Below, piece after piece: positions 7,871-16,998 of a stretch of DNA of 64,000 nt. Each line of letters starts with the position of its first letter. Position 1 is the stretch's first letter. Both the position numbers and the translations under genes were made by a program. Source of the DNA: Balneola sp. (GTDB lineage Bacteria; Bacteroidota; Rhodothermia; Balneolales; Balneolaceae); contig JANQSE010000002.1 in NCBI GenBank assembly GCA_028284195.1, positions 558,001-622,000 of the forward strand. The letters are read 5' to 3'. Below the pieces are notes generated by a model. It was not told where the DNA came from and made no database searches. It saw only the letters and a program-made list of their open reading frames with translations.

Positions 7871-10264
7871 TTATTTATTTGGAAACCATTTATTGATGGT
7901 ATTCTGAAGTTCTTCGATTTTCATAGGTTTGCTTAAAAAATCATCCATGCCTGCATTCAAACATTTATCGCGATCTTCCTGCAAAACATTTGCGGTTAAT
8001 GCTATTATGGTCGGGTTAGAAAAAAGTTCGTTCTGTTGTCTGATTTCTTTAGTTGTTTCTATTCCGTCCAGCAATGGCATTTGAACATCCATGAAAATAA
8101 GATCGAACTTTTCTGTGTTCATTAATTCGAGTGCTTCTACCCCATTGTTGGAAATTTTTGGAATGTAGCCGAGTTTTTCCAGATAGGCTCTTACTACAAT
8201 CTGGTTGGTAATGTTATCTTCAACCACGAGTATCGAAAGATGTTCATTGGTGTTATTTGATGGGGCATCTACATTCGTATCCTGAGATTTGCCTGCTCTT
8301 CCAAGATGGTCATTTATCTCTGAAATCAATTCAGATCTTTTAAGTGGTTTTGTTAACCGTTTTTGAAACTGGTCAAGGAATTTGCGGTCAATATTTGAGC
8401 CTAGCGGGTATAAAAGAATGAAAGAGATTTTTTTTGATTGAGCGTCGTGTATTTTTTTGAGTGTTTTTTCATCGCAATACTGCAGAAAATTGTAATCCAG
8501 GAAACATATATCGAAGCTTTCTTTACTACTCAGAAGTGTTTCAAGGCTTACAGAATCCTGTACACACTCAAGTTCTGCATTCCACGACTCAAATAAAGCA
8601 GAAACATCATTCATTAGTATGGCTGAATGAGATCCAAAACAGGCTTTAACTTTATCGAATGATGGTTTAGGGTGCTCAAGTTCAAGGTTTTTATCAAATT
8701 CAGTTTCAATGAAAAAAGTAAAAGAAGAGCCTTTATTGGGGGAGCTTTTAACGCTGATTGAGCCTCCCATTTTTTCCACAATGGTTTTACTAATGGTTAG
8801 TCCGAGCCCGGTTCCTTCAAATTTTTTGGTGGAGCTCAGGTCAACCTGAGTAAATGATTTGAATACATCTTTTTGACGATTTTCTTCGATTCCAATTCCT
8901 GTGTCTTCGACGGTGAAAATTACCTGGCCTTTTTGTGGGTTGTGCTCTTTACAGGAAATATGAACTCTTACATACCCTTGGTTAGTGAACTTAATAGCGT
9001 TATTGACAAGATTAACGAGAACCTGCTTAAGTCGTACCGGGTCGGTTTTAATGAATTGAGGTACATTGCTGTCGATCTGAGATAAAATTTCGAGTGATTT
9101 CTCATGAGCTTTTAATGCCAGCATGTACAGTACTTCTTCAAGGTGAGTATATAAATCTAACGTCTGCTCAGCAATTTCAAGTCTGCCGGATTCTATTTTG
9201 GAGTAATCCAGTATGTCATTAATGATAGTGATCAGGTCGTAACCGCTCTTTGATATAGTATCCACATAATTGAGCTGCTCTTTGGTAAGTTCAGTTTCCC
9301 TGAGTATATCAGTCATACCTATTACTGCATTCATAGGTGTGCGAATTTCATGGCTCATATTAGCCAGGAACATCGCTTTTGCTTGTGAAGCTTGTTCAGC
9401 GGTTTCTTTAGCTTCAATAAGCATCTGTTGTGTTTTTTCCAACTCTTTATTTTTTTGGGAAAGCTGCTCTGTTAGCTGCTCAAAATAATCCGCTTTTTTA
9501 AGTAAGAGCCGCTCAACCTGATTCTTTGTCAGAGTTCCGATCTTAGATTCATCCATAAGCTCTTCAGGAAGAAGAGATACAATTACTTTGAATGAGTTCA
9601 GGTTTATATAATTCTCGGCTAATTTTTGATATTCATCATCAAAACGTTGAAAGGCTGCCTTTTCGCCAATTTTATCGGCAAATGTTTCGTAAATAAGTGC
9701 AGAGAGTTTTTTTAATAATATAGACCAGTCATAGAAATTTTTTGGCTTTTTTATGTCGATCCCCAAATTTAGATTATTACTAAAACTGTGAGGGGCATTG
9801 GTAACCACTGTTTTTATGTTCTGTATCTTAGAGCTGCCCGAATTGCCAAGTACGTTGCCGATGTTTGTAATAATATTCAGCAAAAACATTCTGCACAGTA
9901 GTAATTCCTGAAGCTGCTGTTCCTTAAATATGAGGGCAAAATTCTCGAATTCAGCCAGATGAGGATATTGCTGTTTTATGTACCCTCTAAGTTGTTCTTT
10001 TGATCCTTTAAAATCGCTGCTAAAATCTGTAAGGTATTTTTCTACATACAGATATGTGAGAGTAAGCTTCTCTTTTTGTTCCTTTATAGACGAGTTTAAA
10101 AAGCTGCGGATGGGAACCAGGGTAGTTTGAGGATTATCCAAAGAAGAAACGCTTTCTTCGAGGTAAGAAAAAAGGGCAGCAGCTTCTTTTTTAAAGAGCT
10201 CATCAACATGATTAAGCTCTTCATCTTTTTTAAATGCGGATGATATAGAATCGAAAATTCCCAA
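7871..10264 (-). CDS. Soluble hybrid sensor histidine kinase with two receiver domains
   Basis: A 797-residue signalling protein with no transmembrane segment. Residues ~1-250 are an unrecognised helical input region and ~255-297 a coiled coil. The DHp helix has phospho-acceptor His305 in [10 protein letters not shown]. The HATPase domain (~400-520) has NNAIKFT, DTGIGI and [11 protein letters not shown] first receiver-like domain (~540-655) keeps FLD590 and Lys639 but lacks the paired acidic residues. A complete C-terminal receiver (~676-795) has VVEDN, Asp726 in MDVQMP and Lys779 in SKP. No output domain is seen, so the signal probably passes to a phosphotransfer partner elsewhere. The 120-aa membrane protein just upstream is a possible sensory partner (inference). 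Confidence 0.9.
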   Translation of the reverse strand: MGIFDSISSAFKKDEELNHVDELFKKEAAALFSYLEESVSSLDNPQTTLVPIRSFLNSSIKEQKEKLTLTYLYVEKYLTDFSSDFKGSKEQLRGYIKQQYPHLAEFENFALIFKEQQLQELLLCRMFLLNIITNIGNVLGNSGSSKIQNIKTVVTNAPHSFSNNLNLGIDIKKPKNFYDWSILLKKLSALIYETFADKIGEKAAFQRFDDEYQKLAENYINLNSFKVIVSLLPEELMDESKIGTLTKNQVERLLLKKADYFEQLTEQLSQKNKELEKTQQMLIEAKETAEQASQAKAMFLANMSHEIRTPMNAVIGMTDILRETELTKEQLNYVDTISKSGYDLITIINDILDYSKIESGRLEIAEQTLDLYTHLEEVLYMLALKAHEKSLEILSQIDSNVPQFIKTDPVRLKQVLVNLVNNAIKFTNQGYVRVHISCKEHNPQKGQVIFTVEDTGIGIEENRQKDVFKSFTQVDLSSTKKFEGTGLGLTISKTIVEKMGGSISVKSSPNKGSSFTFFIETEFDKNLELEHPKPSFDKVKACFGSHSAILMNDVSALFESWNAELECVQDSVSLETLLSSKESFDICFLDYNFLQYCDEKTLKKIHDAQSKKISFILLYPLGSNIDRKFLDQFQKRLTKPLKRSELISEINDHLGRAGKSQDTNVDAPSNNTNEHLSILVVEDNITNQIVVRAYLEKLGYIPKISNNGVEALELMNTEKFDLIFMDVQMPLLDGIETTKEIRQQNELFSNPTIIALTANVLQEDRDKCLNAGMDDFLSKPMKIEELQNTINKWFPNK

Positions 10265-10279
10265 TGTTATTCAGCCAGA

Positions 10280-10642
10280 TTAATTTTTACTGGCATCATA
10301 TATTTTATAGAAACCCACCGCAGATAATGCCCAGGTTATCATAAGTGCTATGAACCAAACAATTTTGCCTAAAGATTGTCCAAGGCTCCAGACAAAAATA
10401 TCAATTCCGAAAGTACTGGTTATTTGCATGCTTAAATGGCCAATGGCCATAACCAGAAAACCCCATGCCAAATAGGTCATTCCGGTTCCAAAAACACCGC
10501 CTTTTAATTTATGTGCAGTTTTAAAACTGTACACAATACATACAATTAAAAAAGGCAGCTCCAAAATACCGAACCATTGTTCAAACGTTAAATCACTCAG
10601 TTCCATTATAAAGTACATAGCAAATATGTTTAATTTGATCAT
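10280..10642 (-). CDS. Small multi-pass membrane protein, unknown function
   Basis: A 120-residue protein with three to four hydrophobic helices, including GILELPFLIVCIVYSF, YLAWGFLVMAIGHLSM and IVWFIALMITWALSAVGF. A later Met at residue 13 (MELSDLTF) is an alternative start that removes a hydrophobic stub. It ends 15 bases before the hybrid kinase gene on the same strand, so the two are probably co-transcribed. The kinase itself has no membrane segment, so this could be its membrane partner. I recognise no family. Confidence 0.7.
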   Translation of the reverse strand: MIKLNIFAMYFIMELSDLTFEQWFGILELPFLIVCIVYSFKTAHKLKGGVFGTGMTYLAWGFLVMAIGHLSMQITSTFGIDIFVWSLGQSLGKIVWFIALMITWALSAVGFYKIYDASKN

Positions 10643-10721
10643 TAATTAAATGAAAGTATAGGATTCTGTAAAGCTAAAAAAGTTAGATTCTCATCAAGGC
10701 TAATATAGGTTTACCTGATTA

Positions 10722-10752
10722 TTGGTGGCAAATAGAAAGATTACTAACTTCG
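10722..10752 (+). promoter_or_regulatory. Putative Bacteroidota-type promoter
   Basis: TTGG at 10722-10725 is followed after 19 bases by TAACTTCG at 10745-10752. This is close to the Bacteroidota pattern of a -33 TTG box and a -7 TAnnTTTG box. The expected start of transcription lies just before the 81-aa gene at 10773. Confidence 0.45.
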
Positions 10753-10772
10753 GGTAAAACTAAACAAAAGAT

Positions 10773-11018
10773 ATGAAAACAATTGCTCAACTAACGTACA
10801 TCCCTTTAGAAATTCATAATCCACGAGAAAAAGTGCAGGAAATCCTTGAGCATTTGGCACAGTTTAATGTGCAAATTGAAGTTGGTTATCTATCCACAAC
10901 TATTATCGGGCATCCTGATGTTATTTTTGAAACTATTCAAGAGCTGTATAAAATCATGGCTGTTGAATCCACAAAATTCCGTTTTCATGTAGAGCTGCTT
11001 AGCCCGGAGGCAGATTAA
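10773..11018 (+). CDS. YkoF/MTH1187-like small binding protein
   Basis: An 81-residue protein whose pattern (an N-terminal beta strand with PLE, a middle EVGYLSTTIIGHPDVIFETI, and a C-terminal strand) resembles the ferredoxin-like domain of YkoF/MTH1187 thiamine- or HMP-binding proteins. The strongest match is the STTIIG turn. It stands alone with its own putative promoter. No thiamine gene or TPP riboswitch is nearby, so the ligand is not supported by context. Confidence 0.55.
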   Translation: MKTIAQLTYIPLEIHNPREKVQEILEHLAQFNVQIEVGYLSTTIIGHPDVIFETIQELYKIMAVESTKFRFHVELLSPEAD

Positions 11019-11087
11019 CCTAAAAAGCTGAATTTTTTTTGTAAGGAATTGCTTTGAAACTGTCTTATTCAATAAAGTAAAAGACAG

Positions 11088-11402
11088 ATGGCTTCAAAGT
11101 ACTACATCTACATAGTAAGCAATCGTTCAAAAATGATCTATGTTGGATTAACTCATGATCTCAAAAACATTCTCAGTAAACATCGCGAACTGCGAATGAG
11201 ATGCGCCAAAGGGAATTTCGGGCTCAATAAATTGGTGTACGTAGAGGAATACTATGATGTGAATCAGGCAGTAAAAAGAGAGAGTGAACTAAAACAAGCC
11301 TCAAGGTTATTAAAGGCAAAGCTTCTTTCTTTTTCAAATCCAAAATGGGAGTGTATTCAGGATTATTGGATGGAAAATCTTGAAAGAGCTGTGGTTAAAT
11401 AA
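11088..11402 (+). CDS. GIY-YIG domain protein, possibly catalytically impaired
   Basis: A 104-residue single-domain protein. It has YYIYIVSN with IYVGLTHDL (the GIY-YIG core), LNKLVYVEEYYDV, and the helix AVKRESELKQ that carries the metal-binding Glu. Small YhbQ-like proteins normally have an LxRRLxEH stretch after the YIG motif with a conserved catalytic Arg. Here the stretch is LKNILSKH, without that Arg. It may therefore bind DNA without cutting. It lies 69 bases after the YkoF-like gene and 83 bases before lepA. Family call confident, activity doubtful. Confidence 0.8.
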   Translation: MASKYYIYIVSNRSKMIYVGLTHDLKNILSKHRELRMRCAKGNFGLNKLVYVEEYYDVNQAVKRESELKQASRLLKAKLLSFSNPKWECIQDYWMENLERAVVK

Positions 11403-11485
11403 TTCATTACTTAAACAATTGTTTTAGTAGCTGCCAGCTTCTTTGTATCTTCATCAGTTTATAAAGAGATGTACAAGAAGCATAC

Positions 11486-13288
11486 ATGAACAACATTCGA
11501 AATTTTTGCATTATCGCCCATATTGACCATGGAAAATCTACCCTGGCCGATCGTTTATTGCAAACTACCGGCACCATTAGCGAGCGTGAAATGCAAGAGC
11601 AGATTTTGGATGATATGGATCTGGAAAGAGAGCGTGGAATTACGATTAAAAGCCACGCAATCAAAATAGATTACAAGAGGCCAAATGGGCAGGTATATAG
11701 CTTTAACCTGATTGACACCCCCGGCCATGTTGATTTTGCTTACGAAGTTTCTCGTGCACTTAAAGCTTGTGAGGGAGCTATTCTTGTAGTAGATGCTGCA
11801 CAGGGAATTGAAGCCCAAACCATTTCTAATTTATATCAGGCGATTGAGCAGGATCTGGAAATAGTACCTGTTCTTAACAAAATTGATTTGCCGGGAGCCG
11901 ACCCGGAAGGAATAGGCCAACAGGTAATTGACCTGATTGGATGTGAACGAGAAGATATACTTCATGTTTCGGGCAAAACAGGAGAGGGTGTTCCTGCTTT
12001 ACTTGAAGCGATTGTAGAGCGTATATCGGGGCCAACACAAGATACCGAGAAACCGCTTCGGGCTCTTATTTTTGATTCCGTGTTTAATACCTATCGTGGA
12101 TCGGTTGCATATGTTCGTGTAATGGAAGGTGTGCTAAAGAAAGGACAGGCATTCAAGTTTATGGCGAACAAAGAAGAATATAATGCAGAAGATGTTGGCT
12201 TCTTGCGAATGGATTACCAGCCAACCAGCGAACTAAAAGCTGGTGAAGTGGGGTATGTGATTGGCAGCGTAAAATCTCTTCAGGATGTACGGGTGGGTGA
12301 TACGATTACATCGGTTGATAATCCAGCTTCAGAACCAATACCCGGTTACCAGGAAGCAAAACCGATGGTTTTTTCAGGGATCTATCCAACCCAGGCAGAA
12401 GACTTTGAAGATCTGCGATCAGCATTAGAGAAGCTGCAACTGAATGATGCTTCACTTACTTACGAACCCGAAACATCCAAGGCATTAGGATTTGGTTTCA
12501 GAGCTGGTTTTTTGGGATTGCTACACATGGAGATTGTGCAGGAACGGCTTGACCGGGAGTTCAATATTGACATTATCACTACGGTGCCTAACGTTCAATA
12601 CGAGGTGAAGTTAGAATCCGGCAAAACCGTTCGGGTTGATAATCCCAGCCAGATGCCTGAGGTTGGTGAGATAGATGCTATTTATGAACCTTACATTAAA
12701 GCAAGTATTATTACTCCGGCCGATTATATCGGCCCCATTATGAAGTTATGCCAGGATCGCCGGGGCGTGTATCTCAACCAAATATTTATGCAAAACAACA
12801 GGGTTGAGATTACATACGAAATTCCAATGGCAGAAGTGGTTTTTGACTTTTATGATAAGTTAAAATCAGGTACACGTGGTTACGCTTCGCTAGATTATGA
12901 ATTTATTGAATACCGAAAAGGCGATTTGGTACGTTTGGATATTTTGTTGAACGGCGAACAAGTAGATGCACTTTCAAGTATCACACATCGTGATAAGGCG
13001 TATTACCAGGGAAGAAAGGTTTGCACTAAGTTGAAAGAACTTATTCCCCGGCAACAGTTCGAAGTAGCCGTACAGGCAGCGATCGGGAGCCGGATAATTG
13101 CCCGAGATTCTGTACGTGCACTGCGAAAAGATGTAACTGCAAAATGTTATGGCGGCGATATTTCAAGAAAGCGGAAGCTGCTTGAGAAACAAAAAGAAGG
13201 TAAAAAACGGATGAAACAGGTAGGTTCGGTTGAAATTCCTCAAGAGGCATTTTTGGCAGTTCTATCTATGGACGAAGACGACAGGTAA
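11486..13288 (+). CDS. lepA: Elongation factor 4 (LepA), back-translocating GTPase
   Basis: Ribosome-associated translational GTPase of 600 residues, the usual length. The G domain is at the N-terminus: P-loop AHIDHGKST, switch [10 protein letters not shown] and NKIDLPGA. Domain II, the two alpha/beta domains and the LepA-specific C-terminal domain ([18 protein letters not shown]) follow. It heads a + strand run with a 195-aa exported protein and lepB; the lepA-lepB pairing is common in bacteria. The next gene begins 3 bases after the stop. Confidence 0.97.
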   Translation: MNNIRNFCIIAHIDHGKSTLADRLLQTTGTISEREMQEQILDDMDLERERGITIKSHAIKIDYKRPNGQVYSFNLIDTPGHVDFAYEVSRALKACEGAILVVDAAQGIEAQTISNLYQAIEQDLEIVPVLNKIDLPGADPEGIGQQVIDLIGCEREDILHVSGKTGEGVPALLEAIVERISGPTQDTEKPLRALIFDSVFNTYRGSVAYVRVMEGVLKKGQAFKFMANKEEYNAEDVGFLRMDYQPTSELKAGEVGYVIGSVKSLQDVRVGDTITSVDNPASEPIPGYQEAKPMVFSGIYPTQAEDFEDLRSALEKLQLNDASLTYEPETSKALGFGFRAGFLGLLHMEIVQERLDREFNIDIITTVPNVQYEVKLESGKTVRVDNPSQMPEVGEIDAIYEPYIKASIITPADYIGPIMKLCQDRRGVYLNQIFMQNNRVEITYEIPMAEVVFDFYDKLKSGTRGYASLDYEFIEYRKGDLVRLDILLNGEQVDALSSITHRDKAYYQGRKVCTKLKELIPRQQFEVAVQAAIGSRIIARDSVRALRKDVTAKCYGGDISRKRKLLEKQKEGKKRMKQVGSVEIPQEAFLAVLSMDEDDR

Positions 13289-13291
13289 ATT

Positions 13292-13879
13292 ATGAGAGAC
13301 TCTAAAAAGCGATTGGTTTTCTTTTTCATTTTAATGGTATTACTAACTTCATCGGCGTATGCTCAGTTCGAAGAACCAGAAATAGTAAAAGTAGAAACTG
13401 AAGATATGGCGATGTTCCAGTCAAAGTTTCAATCCATAAAATGGACGGGACAAGGATTTGCGCCTAATAAGCTGGATCGAATTCCGGCTATAGAAATTCG
13501 GGCTCACCTGCAGCGTGTGTATGGAAACCCAACCCAAACCATTGAAGATATTGCTGCGGAAGAGGGGAAATTTAGAGCAGGAAAAGCCATTCAGTTTGAA
13601 TATTGGTTTATTATAGATGGCGAAGTGCCTATGATGGTTCTGGATCTGGACGGGCCATTCGAAAAAGGTCTGGTATATGTGGGTGCAAGCAGATATATAG
13701 ATTTAATGCCGCAAGTGAAACGAACTTTCACAAGACACGTAACCGAGGCCGAGCCGAAAGAGTACAAAGACTACTTTTTTTCTCCGGAAAGGAACCAATG
13801 GTACGAAGTTAAGTATGCGGACGGTAAATACTCAAAAGAAGAAATAGACAAACCTTCTCATATAAAATTAAACAAGTAA
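13292..13879 (+). CDS. Exported protein of unknown function between lepA and lepB
   Basis: A 195-residue protein with a clear signal peptide (KKRLVFFFILMVLLTSSAYAQ, cleavage after AYA). The mature part is mixed alpha/beta with no family I recognise; conserved-looking segments are GNPTQTIEDIA, FEYWFIIDGEVPMMVLD and YFFSPERNQWYEV. It starts 3 bases after the lepA stop and ends 6 bases before the lepB start, so it is translated as part of that operon. Its product must cross the membrane and would be a substrate of a signal peptidase. No function is assigned. Confidence 0.8.
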   Translation: MRDSKKRLVFFFILMVLLTSSAYAQFEEPEIVKVETEDMAMFQSKFQSIKWTGQGFAPNKLDRIPAIEIRAHLQRVYGNPTQTIEDIAAEEGKFRAGKAIQFEYWFIIDGEVPMMVLDLDGPFEKGLVYVGASRYIDLMPQVKRTFTRHVTEAEPKEYKDYFFSPERNQWYEVKYADGKYSKEEIDKPSHIKLNK

Positions 13880-13885
13880 AATACT

Positions 13886-15019
13886 TTGGAAGAGAATAAA
13901 GCAGAAGAGCCTAAGAAAAGCTCATTTTGGCGGCGAAGAAAGGATAAAGCCGAAGAGGATAAAAAAGCAAAATCGTGGCTGCGTGAATGGGTAGATGCCT
14001 TAGTTTTTGCATTTATAGCTGCAGCTATTTTAAGGTCGCTCGTATTTGGATCTTATAAAATCCCAACCCCTTCTATGGAACAAAACCTGATGGTGGGCGA
14101 TTTTTTGATCGTATCTAATCTTACGTATGGTCCAAGAACACCTATGGGGATTTGTGTTCCATTTACGCAATGGTGTTTGCCGGGCATTAAACTTCCTTCT
14201 ACCAGGATTCCGGGTTTCCGGGATGTAGAACGAAATGACGTTATTGTTTTTAATGTACCGCACGAGGTAAAACCAATCTCCCAAAAAACAAACTACATAA
14301 AACGAGCAGTTGCAGTTGCCGGAGATACCCTGGAGATAAAAAGCAAAGAAGTGTATGTAAATGGTGAGAAAGAACCGGATCATGAAGGTTTACAAATGCA
14401 CTATTTTTTAAGAATGAACGACCGTGTGCGTTTGAGCGAAGCAAAGTTGAAATCAGTAGGAGCTGGGGCACTTCAGAATGTGCCGGGTGGGAAGGATGTT
14501 TTTATGGATTATATTGGAGACGATACTTATTGGGTAAACCTGCCAGATGAAGCAATAGATGAAATTTCATCCTGGCCCGAGCTTGATTCGCTATGGTTAA
14601 AAGAAGTACCGGAAGGTCAGGCAGATGCAGGATATGTATCCTCCAGGTCAAGATTTAATTTTTCGAAAGCATTTATAAACCAAGATCACTTTCCTAAAGT
14701 TGTTATCCCATTTGAAGGGCAGGAGATAGAGCTCGATAGCAATAATTGGTTTATTTATAAAGATCTGATAGAGCGTTATGAGGGGAACAGGTTAGAGCGT
14801 AAGGATGGAAAAATCTTTATCAATGGAGAGGAAACCAATACATATACTATTCAGCAGGATTACTACTTTGCTATGGGCGATAATAGAGACAATAGTGAAG
14901 ACAGTCGGTTCTGGGGTTTTGTACCTAAAGACCATATTATTGGAAAAGGATTCATTGTTTGGTTCTCTCATGATAAAGGTGTGCCGCGATTCAGCAGAAT
15001 TCTGAAACTTATCCGGTAG
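13886..15019 (+). CDS. lepB: Signal peptidase I (LepB) with large insertion
   Basis: Membrane serine protease that removes signal peptides. A charged cytoplasmic N-terminus is followed by one membrane helix (ALVFAFIAAAILRSLVF). The catalytic Ser is in TPSMEQNLMVGD and the catalytic Lys in YIKRAVAVAGD. Box E, AMGDNRDNSEDSRFWGFV, is near residue 330. At 377 residues it is longer than typical because ~150 residues are inserted between the Lys box and box E, as is usual in Bacteroidota-type enzymes. The only workable start is TTG at 13886. Confidence 0.95.
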   Translation: MEENKAEEPKKSSFWRRRKDKAEEDKKAKSWLREWVDALVFAFIAAAILRSLVFGSYKIPTPSMEQNLMVGDFLIVSNLTYGPRTPMGICVPFTQWCLPGIKLPSTRIPGFRDVERNDVIVFNVPHEVKPISQKTNYIKRAVAVAGDTLEIKSKEVYVNGEKEPDHEGLQMHYFLRMNDRVRLSEAKLKSVGAGALQNVPGGKDVFMDYIGDDTYWVNLPDEAIDEISSWPELDSLWLKEVPEGQADAGYVSSRSRFNFSKAFINQDHFPKVVIPFEGQEIELDSNNWFIYKDLIERYEGNRLERKDGKIFINGEETNTYTIQQDYYFAMGDNRDNSEDSRFWGFVPKDHIIGKGFIVWFSHDKGVPRFSRILKLIR

Positions 15020-15031
15020 GATACTCCGGTT

Positions 15032-16132
15032 TTATTTGGCAATTGTTTTTCCTTTAGGAGCTCCTTCGCGAATGGCGAGTTGTCCGCATCCCGCATCAAT
15101 ATCATCGCCGCGGCTTCGCCGAACGGTGGCACGCACCTCATTTTTTGAAAGTTCTTTTATAAAAGTATCCAATCGTTCTTCACGTGCACGATGCAATTCC
15201 ACTCCCGCTACATTATTATACATAATGATATTTACTTTGCTGGGAGCCCACTTCACAATGTTGGCGAGATTTCTGGCATCCTCTTTCGAATCATTGAAAT
15301 TATCGAACAGCAGGTATTCATAAGTAAGTTGCCGCTTTGTTTTTCGGTAGTAGTGTCGAACTGCTTGTTCCAGGCTTTCTAAATTCATGGAACTATTTAT
15401 GGGCATGATCTTATCTCTTTTTTCATCGCTTGGTGCGTGTAGAGAAATAGCCAGATTAAACGACTCTTCATCATCAGCCAGTTTTTTGATCTGTTTGGTA
15501 AGGCCAACAGTAGAAACAGTAATTCGCTTTGGCGATAATCCAATCCCTAAAGGATCGGCAATAATAGCTGCAGAATTTACTACTGTTTTGTAGTTATGAA
15601 GCGGCTCGCCCATACCCATATATACAATATTGGTGATCTTCTTATCATATTCTTTAAGTGAGACCTCATTGATGTATTGAACCTGATCAACTACCTCGCC
15701 ATGACTAAGGTTTCTGAAGAACCCCATCTTTCCGGTAGCACAAAATGCACAACCAAATACACAACCAACTTGCGAAGACACACAAACGGTTAAGCGGTTA
15801 GCGGCACCATCCGGGAAAAAATCCGGGATCAGAACAGCCTCAATTTTGTAATCTTTGTCTTTGTCAGAAAGCCTGAAGAGAAACTTGATCGTACCATCTT
15901 TCGATTTTTGCTGCTCTGCCAATTCAATTCTGCTTATGTAAGTAGCCTCAGATAATTTTGAGCGAAGATCTTTTGACAGGTTTGTCATTTCATCAAAAGA
16001 AGCGGCTCCTTTTTGGTACAGCCATTGAAAGATCTGGTCGGTTCTGTAGCGGGGAAGCCCAAGCTTGTCGCAAAACTCGAAAAGCTCGGTTTTTGTGAGG
16101 GATTTTACATCAGTTTTTGAAGTATTGCTCAT
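15032..16132 (-). CDS. rlmN: 23S rRNA (A2503-C2)/tRNA (A37-C2) methyltransferase RlmN
   Basis: Radical SAM enzyme that methylates C2 of A2503 in 23S rRNA and A37 in some tRNAs. The Fe4S4 motif is CVFGCAFCATG. The SAM-binding region MGMGEPLHN follows, and the C-terminal methyl-carrier Cys is in DAGCGQL. The N-terminal accessory domain is intact; total 366 residues. It converges on lepB with only a 12-base gap and is probably a single-gene unit. Confidence 0.96.
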   Translation of the reverse strand: MSNTSKTDVKSLTKTELFEFCDKLGLPRYRTDQIFQWLYQKGAASFDEMTNLSKDLRSKLSEATYISRIELAEQQKSKDGTIKFLFRLSDKDKDYKIEAVLIPDFFPDGAANRLTVCVSSQVGCVFGCAFCATGKMGFFRNLSHGEVVDQVQYINEVSLKEYDKKITNIVYMGMGEPLHNYKTVVNSAAIIADPLGIGLSPKRITVSTVGLTKQIKKLADDEESFNLAISLHAPSDEKRDKIMPINSSMNLESLEQAVRHYYRKTKRQLTYEYLLFDNFNDSKEDARNLANIVKWAPSKVNIIMYNNVAGVELHRAREERLDTFIKELSKNEVRATVRRSRGDDIDAGCGQLAIREGAPKGKTIAK

Positions 16133-16172
16133 TCAACAAAAATAAGAAGAAGTGGAGCTAAGCACTACTAAC

Positions 16173-16196
16173 AAAAAAAGCGGAACAAGTCCGCTT
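16173..16196 (-). terminator. Rho-independent terminator of the peroxiredoxin-like gene
   Basis: On the minus strand AAGCGGA-CTTGT-TCCGCTT forms a 7-bp stem followed by a run of T. It sits 26 bases after the stop of the gene at 16222 and just upstream of rlmN, insulating the two. Confidence 0.85.
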
Positions 16197-16221
16197 ATTA
16201 TGGTTTACTCAAAATACAAGG

Positions 16222-16860
16222 TTACTCAGCAAAAGCTTTAGCAGCGGCTAGTAAAATTCCACCATCAATACGTTCTCTGAAGTTTGGATTCACATAGTTG
16301 AATTTTATCATACCTTTTTGATCCACAATATAAACCGCAGGGGCAGGAAGTAAATGATGATCGTATCCCGAATCGCCAGCCAGGTCAATTCCCATCGTCT
16401 TATACCGGTTTACTGTTTTTTCGTCCACTTTAAAAGCAATGCCAAATGCTTTGGTTGCTTCCATGGGCGAGTCGGAAAGCAGGGTGTACGTTAATTCGTT
16501 TTTTTCGAGAGTCTTTTTCAGAAGTTCAGGGCGGTCGGCACTAATGGCAAGTACCTGGTATCCTAATTCTTCCAAATCATCTTCAATTTTCTTTAGGTCT
16601 GCAAGGTGCCGGTTGCAAAAAGGACACCAGCCGCCCCGATAGAATATAAAGATCGTTGGTCTGTCTTTCACAACGCTTCGCAATTCAACTTCATTTCCTT
16701 CTATATCTTTTACAGAAACATCGGGAATCATTGTGCTGATTAATGCGGGGCTTACTTTATCAGCAGACATCGCATAATCCTGAGCAATGGTGATTGAAGT
16801 GCTTACTAAAATTGCTGTTAATAGTGATAAAAGTTTTTTACTGGTATTCTTGAAAATCAT
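16222..16860 (-). CDS. Exported peroxiredoxin-like (AhpC/TSA) protein
   Basis: A 212-residue thioredoxin-fold protein. The N-terminus is a signal peptide (KKLLSLLTAILVSTSITIAQ). The redox site is GGWCPFCNRH, a CxxC rather than a classical peroxidatic TxxC site. The C-terminus has the PAPAVYIVDQKG strand with the cis-Pro region. This matches the peroxiredoxin-like subfamily, probably a periplasmic thiol peroxidase or disulfide reductase. It is a monocistronic unit with a clear terminator downstream. Confidence 0.85.
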   Translation of the reverse strand: MIFKNTSKKLLSLLTAILVSTSITIAQDYAMSADKVSPALISTMIPDVSVKDIEGNEVELRSVVKDRPTIFIFYRGGWCPFCNRHLADLKKIEDDLEELGYQVLAISADRPELLKKTLEKNELTYTLLSDSPMEATKAFGIAFKVDEKTVNRYKTMGIDLAGDSGYDHHLLPAPAVYIVDQKGMIKFNYVNPNFRERIDGGILLAAAKAFAE

Positions 16861-16998
16861 AAAGGTTTGGTTAGTTATCTAATGAGCAAGATTGTAAGAA
16901 TTATAAGTACAACAAATTGTAACATTACTATAACAATATAGATTTAGAGAGCTGGGAAAGTTTGGTTACAAATACGGTTGATCTTAGAAAGATTTACC

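Noticed and set aside
10643-10772. TPP riboswitch upstream of the YkoF-like gene
   Set aside because: No thi-box core (CUGAGA...) is seen; only a simple promoter fits.
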